From CF-161 sp035259145 (GTDB taxonomy: Bacteria; Chloroflexota; Dormibacteria; Dormibacterales; Dormibacteraceae), in the NCBI GenBank assembly GCA_035259145.1, contig DATFWQ010000141.1, positions 1-11,670 of the forward strand: a stretch of 11,670 bases of DNA, given 5' to 3'. Below, piece by piece: positions 6,922 through 11,670 of this stretch. Position numbers and translations under genes: made by a program. Under the pieces are notes generated by a model. The model made no database searches. It worked only from the letters and a program-made list of their open reading frames with translations, and was not told the DNA's origin. Each line of letters opens with the position of its first letter. Positions within the stretch are counted from its first letter, which is position 1.

Positions 6922-6939
6922 CCGGTTTCCGGAAACCGG
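6922..6939. terminator. 18-bp perfect palindrome after the oxidase gene, possible terminator
   Basis: CCGGTTTCCGGAAACCGG is its own reverse complement and begins 3 bases after the oxidase stop codon. As RNA it can fold into a 7-bp stem with a CCGG loop on either strand, so it could end transcripts from both convergent genes. It is not followed by a T-tract in either direction, so an intrinsic terminator of the usual type is not certain. Confidence 0.4.
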
Positions 6940-6966
6940 TCCAATCTCAAGCGCGGATAACGATCA

Positions 6967-6978
6967 CTTTCCGGAAAG
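6967..6978. repeat. Second palindrome sharing a 10-bp core with the first
   Basis: CTTTCCGGAAAG is a 12-bp perfect palindrome that shares TTTCCGGAAA with the palindrome at 6922-6939. The two centres lie exactly 42 bp apart, about four helical turns. Both are in the convergent gap between the oxidase and mnmA genes (6920-7008). They may be tandem terminator hairpins or paired protein-binding sites. Confidence 0.4.
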
Positions 6979-7008
6979 CGGCCCTTATTTCGAGCTGTGC
7001 CGCGTGGG

Positions 7009-8058
7009 CTAGGCGGCGATGGTGCCGCCGCCGAGCACCCGCGTGCCCAGGTACAGGACTGCCGCCTGTCCGGGTGCGACTCCGTAGAAGGGCTCGGCCA
7101 GCTCGAGCACATCTCCCGCGAGCAAAGCCGGCAGCGGTCGTGCCCGATAGCGCAGCCTGGCCTCGCAGTCAACCGGCGCCGGCGGCGGGTCGCCCACGAA
7201 CCGCATGTCCTCCAGCACCACACGCCGGCGCGCCAGCTCCTCGCGGCGGCCGACGACCAGCCGGCGAGAAGGGGCGTCGATCGCCGTCACGTACCACGGC
7301 CCCGGCTCCGCCAGCTGACCCAGGCCCTCGCGCTGGCCGACTGTGTACAGGGCCGTCCCGCGGTGGGTGCCCAAGACGCGGCCGGAACCATCCACCACCT
7401 CGCCCTTCTCGACGCGGAGGCGACGCGTCAGATAGGCCGCGGTCTGGCCGCGTGGCACGAAGCAGATCTCCATGCTCTCCTTCTTCTCGGCGACAGGCAG
7501 TCCCATGGAGCGTGCGATGGCCCGCACCTGCGGCTTGGTCAGCTCGCCAAGCGGAAAGAGGATCCGAGACAGACGCTGCCGGTCGAGGTGATAGAGGACG
7601 TAAGACTGGTCCTTGGCCTGGTCGACTGCGGCGTGAAGCTCACTCTCACCGTCCTCGCCGCGCAGCACGCGAGCGTAGTGCCCCGTAGCCAGGGCCTCGA
7701 AACCCAGGTCGAGCACCCGCTGCAGCATCAGCTCAAAGCGGACGAAGGCGTTGCAGCGCAGGCAGGGGTTGGGCGTGAGGCCGGCCAGGTAGGCGCTGTG
7801 GAACGGCTCGATCACGCGGTCGCCGAATTCCCGTTCCAGGTTCCACACGTAGTACGGGATGCCGAGCATCGTCGCCACCCGTCGTGCGTCCTCCACCGCC
7901 GACAGCGAGCAGCAGCCGCCGTGCTGAGCCGCCTCCCCCGCATCCCCGCGTGGCCACTGCTGGAGCGTGACCCCGACCACGTCGTGCCCGTCGCGCACGA
8001 GTAGCCCCGCAGCTACGCTGGAGTCAACGCCCCCCGAAAGGGCGACCGCGATCTTCAT
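7009..8058 (-). CDS. mnmA: tRNA-specific 2-thiouridylase MnmA
   Basis: MnmA is a cytoplasmic enzyme that uses ATP and sulfur relayed from a cysteine desulfurase to make 2-thiouridine at U34 of Glu, Gln and Lys tRNAs. The 349-residue protein has the PP-loop SGGVDSS (about residues 8-14), the catalytic Cys99 in NPCLRCN, the TGHYAR and KDQSYVLY motifs, and the second catalytic Cys199 in MEICFVP. The C-terminal barrel ends in the normal LGGGTI motif, so the gene is complete. I chose ATG 8058 because MKIAVALSGG is the family's usual start, although the frame stays open 23 codons further. No Shine-Dalgarno precedes it, but TAGACT lies 8 bases upstream, suggesting a leaderless message. It is convergent with the oxidase gene and divergent from the TPR gene. 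Confidence 0.95.
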   Translation of the reverse strand: MKIAVALSGGVDSSVAAGLLVRDGHDVVGVTLQQWPRGDAGEAAQHGGCCSLSAVEDARRVATMLGIPYYVWNLEREFGDRVIEPFHSAYLAGLTPNPCLRCNAFVRFELMLQRVLDLGFEALATGHYARVLRGEDGESELHAAVDQAKDQSYVLYHLDRQRLSRILFPLGELTKPQVRAIARSMGLPVAEKKESMEICFVPRGQTAAYLTRRLRVEKGEVVDGSGRVLGTHRGTALYTVGQREGLGQLAEPGPWYVTAIDAPSRRLVVGRREELARRRVVLEDMRFVGDPPPAPVDCEARLRYRARPLPALLAGDVLELAEPFYGVAPGQAAVLYLGTRVLGGGTIAA

Positions 8059-8066
8059 CGGAGGCC

Positions 8067-8072
8067 AGTCTA
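8067..8072 (-). promoter_or_regulatory. Possible -10 box of mnmA
   Basis: TAGACT on the minus strand fits TAnnnT and ends 8 bases before the mnmA ATG, consistent with leaderless transcription. It overlaps the first base of the divergent TPR gene. No matching -35 box was found. Confidence 0.3.
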
Positions 8073-8617
8073 TGACGACGGGCGACGAGTTCTCCGCACT
8101 GCGCGACGAGTTCTGGCGGCACCACACCTCCGGACGCCTCCGAGAGGCGCTAGCGGTCGCGGAACGGGCGTGGGACGGTTTCCCCGAGCGCCGCGGCTAT
8201 GCGTGGCTGTTCCTGGCCGCAGCCCATTGCGGCCTGGGCCAGCAAGACGCTGCAATCGAGGTGCTGGAGCGGGCAGAAAGCGAGAACCACCTCTGGCGGC
8301 TTGGCCTGCTGCGGGTACCCGAGCTCCAACCGCTCCGTGCAGATCCGCGTTTCGAGGCACTCACCACAAGGGCGGAGGCACGCGCCGCCTCGCGGAACTT
8401 TCAGCCTGGCCTCCTGCTGAAAGAGCCGAGCCGGTCGTTACCAGGCACACCCTTCTGCTCGGTCTGCACGGCGCGACCAGCACTGCCGACGAGTACCATC
8501 GCCACTGGCTGCCGGCGACAGCCTTCGGATGCATGGTCGCTTCAGCACAGTCCACCCAGCCTGCCACGGAAACGACCTTCTGCTGGGACGATCGCAGCCA
8601 GGTCCGGCGCGACGTGA
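8072..8617 (+). CDS. TPR-like protein, N-terminal part of a probably frameshifted TPR-hydrolase
   Basis: The ATG at 8072 has GGAGG (8060-8064) 7 bases upstream, a strong start. Residues 1-105 read as helical TPR-like repeats: GRLREALAVAERAWDGFP, then YAWLFLAAAHCGLGQQDAAIEVLERA, closing with LQPLRADPRFEAL, a common last repeat of TPR proteins. After about residue 108 (near 8395) the translation turns into Ser/Pro/Arg-rich text typical of a wrong frame, while the alpha/beta hydrolase begins in another frame. The last 70 or so codons are therefore probably not translated product of a working gene. TPR units bind other proteins; fused to a hydrolase they may recruit it or position a substrate. 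A single extra base near 8372-8430 would restore one protein of about 306 residues. Confidence 0.6.
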   Translation: MTTGDEFSALRDEFWRHHTSGRLREALAVAERAWDGFPERRGYAWLFLAAAHCGLGQQDAAIEVLERAESENHLWRLGLLRVPELQPLRADPRFEALTTRAEARAASRNFQPGLLLKEPSRSLPGTPFCSVCTARPALPTSTIATGCRRQPSDAWSLQHSPPSLPRKRPSAGTIAARSGAT

Positions 8618-8991
8618 AGACGGTGATCAGCAAATTGCCCCCTCATGGTGAGATGGTCCTCACCGGCTTCTCCCAGGGGGCACTCGTCGCTCTGGAGCTG
8701 GCGCTGACCGGCGACCTGGGCCCCGCAGCCGGGGTGATCGCCGTCGCCCCATCCTTTCCGCAGCCAGAGAGACTTCCAGACTCCACGATGACGCTCAACG
8801 TCCAGATCGTCTATGGCACCGGCGACTCGTGGGGGAGGACCGTCCCTGTCGTCGCCGACGCTCTACGCCGCCGGGGCCATCAGGTCGCCGTCGATGAGGT
8901 GCCTGGCCTCGGCCACGACTTCCCGCACGACTTCGCCGAGCGCCTGCCGGCGCTGCTGCGGCGGGCGCGCGAGGGCGTCAGAGCGCCCTGA
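8372..8991 (+). CDS. Alpha/beta hydrolase, C-terminal part of the same split gene
   Basis: The frame ending with TGA at 8989-8991 encodes a compact carboxylesterase/phospholipase-like hydrolase. The first strand and oxyanion turn are LLLGLHGATS. The nucleophile elbow GFSQG follows, then an acid candidate Asp in YGTGDSWG and a catalytic His in GLGHDFP. All triad members are present, so the domain could be active. No ATG, GTG or TTG lies in this frame just upstream of the first strand: the nearest are GTGs at 8170 and 8203, deep in the TPR region, and the next ATG (about 8533) would remove the oxyanion strand. This supports fusion with the TPR part by a frameshift (assembly error, mutation or programmed slip; I see no clean slippery heptamer). 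The tail overlaps the convergent deacetylase gene by 14 bases. The substrate is unknown. Confidence 0.65.
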
Positions 8992-10036
8992 TCGCCTCCA
9001 CCGTGTGGATACCGTGCATGTGCATGAGCACGACCCCACCTTTCGCCCGGATCATGGCAACCATCAAGTCGGCCGGTGTTCCCGCCCAGTCACGAGTGTC
9101 GACGTCCCAGAGCTGGATCCTGTAGCCAAGCGAGGCTGCCGCGCTGTAGACCCGACCGAATCTGTCCATGGCCCCGTAAGGAGGCCGAAACAGATCGCAT
9201 TGAACCGAAACGCCGCGCTGGATCTCGGAGATGATCGCTGCTGCCGACAGCTTGCTCAGGTCCGGGTGCGAGTACGTGTGATTGCAGACGCGGTGACCGG
9301 CCGCAATGAGGGTCGGGATCAGCCACGGGAACTGATCGCGGCACTTGCCGGTCGGAAAGAAGATTGCGTGCAGGCCGCGGTCTGCAAGCGCCGTCAGGAT
9401 GGCCTGGATCTGGTCCGCGCTGCCGCAGTCGTCGAAGGTCAGGGTGAATGGAAAGGGCACCGCGGGGGGCGGCCACAAAGTACTGAACGAGAAGCTGGCA
9501 GCGGCGATCAGTCGCGGCTGCGCCGCAGCATAGCCGGCGACGCTGACCCAGTAGGTTGTGCGATATGCGAGGGGGGCGAACAAATGGAACACCAGGGTCT
9601 TCTGGTCGGGCCAGTTGAACTGGCCGCTGACCGAAGGTTCGACCCGGAACGACTCCTCGACCGAGGCGGTGTCCATCGGCTCTGAAAACAGGAGTCGAAC
9701 CTCGCTGTCGACAGGAGCACGGATGCCGGCGGGCTCGGCCAGCTCGATGTCGGGCAGCGGCGGAGGCCGCGGTGGCTGCCACTGCAGCATGCCGGCATGC
9801 TCCATCGGTCGCAGGCTGAACACGGGCTTCTGACCTCTCTGGCTCAGCGGCAACTCGCCTGCAAGCCGGGACCAGACCGACACTCCGGAGGCCTGATCGC
9901 CCGCCTCCGGCAGCCAGCCCGGCGGCGAACCGGCCGCCGTCACTGTTCGGACGGCTCCGCTCTGACTGCCGAGGAGGAGCACGGCCAGCGCAACGAGTCG
10001 CCCGATCCGCCAGGGCACGTGCGTCGGTCCCCCCAA
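8978..10036 (-). CDS. Secreted polysaccharide deacetylase (NodB) with Ig-like domain
   Basis: Carbohydrate esterase family 4 enzymes remove N-acetyl groups from peptidoglycan, chitin-like or other surface glycans using a metal. The 352-residue protein starts with TTG at 10036, with AGGAG about 8 bases upstream. A signal peptide or anchor spans residues 11-35 (hydrophobic core LVALAVLLLG). A bacterial Ig-like domain of the SbsA type lies at about 98-185 (SEVRLLFSEPMD). The NodB domain shows TFDDC (D202, D203), HTYSH (H253, H257), RPPYG (284-288), DTRDW (313-317) and LMHMHG (339-342). It ends soon after the last motif, somewhat earlier than most relatives. Export to the cell surface is expected. 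It lies 36 bases after the MoaD-like gene on the same strand, but has its own ribosome binding site. Confidence 0.9.
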   Translation of the reverse strand: MGGPTHVPWRIGRLVALAVLLLGSQSGAVRTVTAAGSPPGWLPEAGDQASGVSVWSRLAGELPLSQRGQKPVFSLRPMEHAGMLQWQPPRPPPLPDIELAEPAGIRAPVDSEVRLLFSEPMDTASVEESFRVEPSVSGQFNWPDQKTLVFHLFAPLAYRTTYWVSVAGYAAAQPRLIAAASFSFSTLWPPPAVPFPFTLTFDDCGSADQIQAILTALADRGLHAIFFPTGKCRDQFPWLIPTLIAAGHRVCNHTYSHPDLSKLSAAAIISEIQRGVSVQCDLFRPPYGAMDRFGRVYSAAASLGYRIQLWDVDTRDWAGTPADLMVAMIRAKGGVVLMHMHGIHTVEAIRAL

Positions 10037-10072
10037 GCTACTCGCTCCTCCCTTACGCCGACTCTACGAGCG

Positions 10073-10357
10073 CTAAGCCGCCGGCGCCCCCCCGGCTACC
10101 GCCGGCACGATCGCGATCTCGTCCGAGTCCGCCACCGGCGCGTCCAAGCCCTGACCGAGGCGTACATCCTCGTCGTTCAGAAACAGGTTGACGAACTGAC
10201 GCGGCTGCCCTTCGTCGTCCAGGAGCCGCCCCTTGAAGCCGGGAAACCTCGCATCCAGCTGCTCGATGGCCGAACGAAGATCTCCGGCTTCAACCGTCAC
10301 TGTGGCCTCGCCGCCGCTCAAACTGCGCAGAGGACCGGGAATGCGGAAAACAGGCAC
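10073..10357 (-). CDS. MoaD/ThiS-family sulfur carrier with residues after the GG
   Basis: This 94-residue beta-grasp protein starts with GTG at 10357; AGGAG lies 11 bases upstream, a rather long spacer. Family landmarks are the first strand FRIPGPLRSLSGG, the segment RFPGFKGRLLD, the FVNLFLNDEDVR core, and the C-terminal DEIAIVPAVAGG. MoaD, ThiS and CysO carry sulfur as a thiocarboxylate on a terminal Gly-Gly. Here GG is residues 89-90 and APAA follows, so the protein would need a protease (JAMM/Mec+ type, as known for QbsE and HcyS systems) to expose the diglycine. It follows the threonine-synthase-like gene by 25 bases, so it most likely donates sulfur to that PLP enzyme or acts in a related pathway, rather than in molybdopterin synthesis; that link is inferred from context. 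Confidence 0.88.
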   Translation of the reverse strand: MPVFRIPGPLRSLSGGEATVTVEAGDLRSAIEQLDARFPGFKGRLLDDEGQPRQFVNLFLNDEDVRLGQGLDAPVADSDEIAIVPAVAGGAPAA

Positions 10358-10382
10358 TGTCCAGAAAACTCCTTGCGAAACC

Positions 10383-11654
10383 TTACATGAGCACTCTTTC
10401 GCGGAACGACCTCAGGCTTGGCTCTATTTCCGCCCAGCGCGCCGAACCGCCGTCGGCGACCACCTCGGCAGTCTTGAGACCGTGGCCGGTGACGTAGGCG
10501 ACGACCACCTCGTCGCCGCTCCAGCGTCCAGCACGCGCGAGCTTGGCCAGAACGCCGATGGTCACCCCGCCGGCCGTCTCGGTGAAGATGCCCTCGGTAC
10601 GCGCCAGGAGCCGGATGGCGTCGACGATCTCCTCCTCGGTGACGGCTTCGACCACGCCGCCCGTCTCGCGCGCGATCCTGATGACATACGGCCCATCCGA
10701 TGGGTTGCCGATCGCGATCGAACGCGCGATCGTGTTCGGCTTGACCGGGAGGACCCGCTCAGTCTCCTGCTTCCATGCGTTGTACACGGGAGCGCAGCCC
10801 AGCGCCTGGGCACCCGTCAGCCGCGGAACGCCCGGCCCATCCACCAGCCCCAAGTCGAGAAGCTCGCCGGCGGCGCGCCGGTGCCTCACGAACTGGCAGC
10901 CCGAGGCGATCGGGATGATGATCTCTTCTGGCAGCCGCCAGCCGAGCTGCTCGGCAGTTTCGAACGTGAGCGTCTTCGAGCCCTCCGCGTAGAAGGGCCG
11001 AACATTGATGTTGCAGAACGCCCAGGGCAGCTCCTCGGTCACCTGGCTGCAGAGCCTGTTGACCTCGTCATAGGTGCCGCGGACCGCCACCACGTTGGGT
11101 TCGAAGACACTGGTCGCAACCAGTTTCTCCTCCTCCGTGTCGTTGGGCAGGAAGACGTAGCACTCGAGCCCGGCACGGGCCGCGTAGGCAGCGACCGAGT
11201 TGGCGAGGTTGCCGGTCGAGGCGCACCCGATCGTCTCGAACCCCTGCGAACGGGACCACGACACCGCTACCGACACGACTCGATCCTTGAACGAGTTTGT
11301 CGGGTTCATGCTGTCGTTCTTCAGATACAGATTTCGGAGCCCGAGCTCGGCGCCCAGCCGCTCGGCCTTGACCAGCGGCGTGAAGCCCTCGCCGAGGCTG
11401 ATGATCTGCGCGTCGTCCTCGAGAGGAAGCAGGTCGCGGTAGCGCCACATGGTGGGCGGCCCTTCGGCGATCCGCTCGCGGCTCACAATCTCGCGGATGA
11501 GCCCGTAGTCATAGCGGACGTCAAGAGGACCGAAACAGGCCACGCAGACGTGCGTCGCCTGAAGCTCGTAGTCGGCCCCACATTCCCTGCACCGCAGCCC
11601 CAGGACTCGGCGCCCCCGTTCGGCGGGCATCATCCCCAGTTTAGCCGCCCCCAT
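10383..11654 (-). CDS. Threonine synthase-family PLP enzyme with N-terminal zinc ribbon
   Basis: The 423-residue fold-type II PLP enzyme resembles threonine synthase, which turns O-phosphohomoserine into threonine. An N-terminal zinc ribbon has Cys22, Cys25, Cys37 and Cys40. The catalytic lysine is K123 in NSFKDR, and the phosphate/PLP loop STGNLANS lies near 146. SLGEGFTPL (about 86-94) and the late ETAGGVTIG segment are also typical. The canonical GSFKDR motif reads NSFKDR here. The ATG at 11654 has GAGGG 7 bases upstream; an ATG at codon 8 is a possible alternative. It precedes a MoaD/ThiS gene, a recurrent neighbourhood, so the enzyme may instead use protein-thiocarboxylate sulfur, as CysM with CysO does, possibly making homocysteine or cysteine. 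Ordinary threonine synthesis remains the default reading. Confidence 0.85.
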   Translation of the reverse strand: MGAAKLGMMPAERGRRVLGLRCRECGADYELQATHVCVACFGPLDVRYDYGLIREIVSRERIAEGPPTMWRYRDLLPLEDDAQIISLGEGFTPLVKAERLGAELGLRNLYLKNDSMNPTNSFKDRVVSVAVSWSRSQGFETIGCASTGNLANSVAAYAARAGLECYVFLPNDTEEEKLVATSVFEPNVVAVRGTYDEVNRLCSQVTEELPWAFCNINVRPFYAEGSKTLTFETAEQLGWRLPEEIIIPIASGCQFVRHRRAAGELLDLGLVDGPGVPRLTGAQALGCAPVYNAWKQETERVLPVKPNTIARSIAIGNPSDGPYVIRIARETGGVVEAVTEEEIVDAIRLLARTEGIFTETAGGVTIGVLAKLARAGRWSGDEVVVAYVTGHGLKTAEVVADGGSARWAEIEPSLRSFRERVLM

Positions 11655-11670
11655 CCGCAGACCCTCTAGA

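Noticed and set aside
8059..8127. Upstream ATG extending mnmA by 23 codons
   Set aside because: The added residues do not match the family, which starts directly at the strand before the PP-loop, and the extension would overlap the TPR gene.
9787..9800. 14-bp palindrome GCATGCCGGCATGC
   Set aside because: It lies inside the deacetylase coding sequence with no regulatory context; most likely chance.
10233..11669. Long plus-strand open frame of 478 codons opposite the threonine-synthase-like gene
   Set aside because: It is antisense to a clearly recognisable enzyme, and its translation is charged and low in family features; high G+C makes such shadows common.
11665..11670. TCTAGA at the window end as a cloning or element boundary
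   Set aside because: It is a six-base match with nothing else to support a junction.

Overview
This is a high G+C window (roughly two thirds G+C by eye) with dense, bacterial gene packing. Genes often share 4-base start/stop overlaps, GTG and TTG starts occur, and some starts look leaderless. The gene content fits a Terrabacteria lineage such as Actinomycetota (Thermoleophilia-like), Chloroflexota or Dormibacterota: a MoxR/DUF4350/DUF4129 membrane operon, an R2-like ligand-binding oxidase, and a zinc-ribbon threonine-synthase-like gene beside a MoaD/ThiS gene. The phylum is an inference from gene content only.

Left part (1-3805, minus strand): an operon reading right to left encodes a GPDPase-type multi-span membrane protein, a DUF4129 membrane protein, a DUF4350 membrane protein and a MoxR AAA+ ATPase that runs off the left edge. 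Every junction is a 4-base ATGA or GTGA overlap, so translation is probably coupled. Just upstream lie a strong Shine-Dalgarno, an 11-residue upstream ORF whose stop overlaps the first gene's start, and an 8-bp hairpin.

Centre-left (3820-5789, minus strand): this is the most interesting part. A gene that looks broken by an in-frame TGA is best read as one 174-residue selenoprotein of the UGSC family. Its motif is U-G-S-C-T-S-C. A bacterial SECIS-like hairpin follows the TGA, with the loop G and U at positions 23 and 24 counted from the U of UGA, as I recall for E. coli fdhF. Its C-terminal half resembles the selenocysteine segment of GrdB of glycine reductase. It is translationally coupled to an upstream 482-residue protein that joins a thioredoxin-like domain (CPTC) to a large uncharacterised domain. 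Together they look like a selenium/thiol redox pair of unknown substrate.

Centre (5840-6919, plus strand): an R2-like ligand-binding oxidase with all six metal ligands and both residues of the known Val-Tyr crosslink is divergent from the selenoprotein operon, across only 50 bases. An 89-base convergent gap with two related palindromes separates it from mnmA.

Right part: mnmA (tRNA 2-thiouridylase, minus) is divergent, 13 bases away, from a TPR-alpha/beta-hydrolase gene that appears split by a frameshift. A secreted polysaccharide deacetylase with an Ig-like domain (minus) overlaps the hydrolase tail. Upstream of it on the minus strand are a MoaD/ThiS sulfur-carrier-like protein, with four residues after its GG, and a zinc-ribbon threonine-synthase-family PLP enzyme, which suggests protein-thiocarboxylate sulfur chemistry. 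No RNA genes, insertion sequences or CRISPR arrays were seen, and there is no gene-free stretch over 300 bases.
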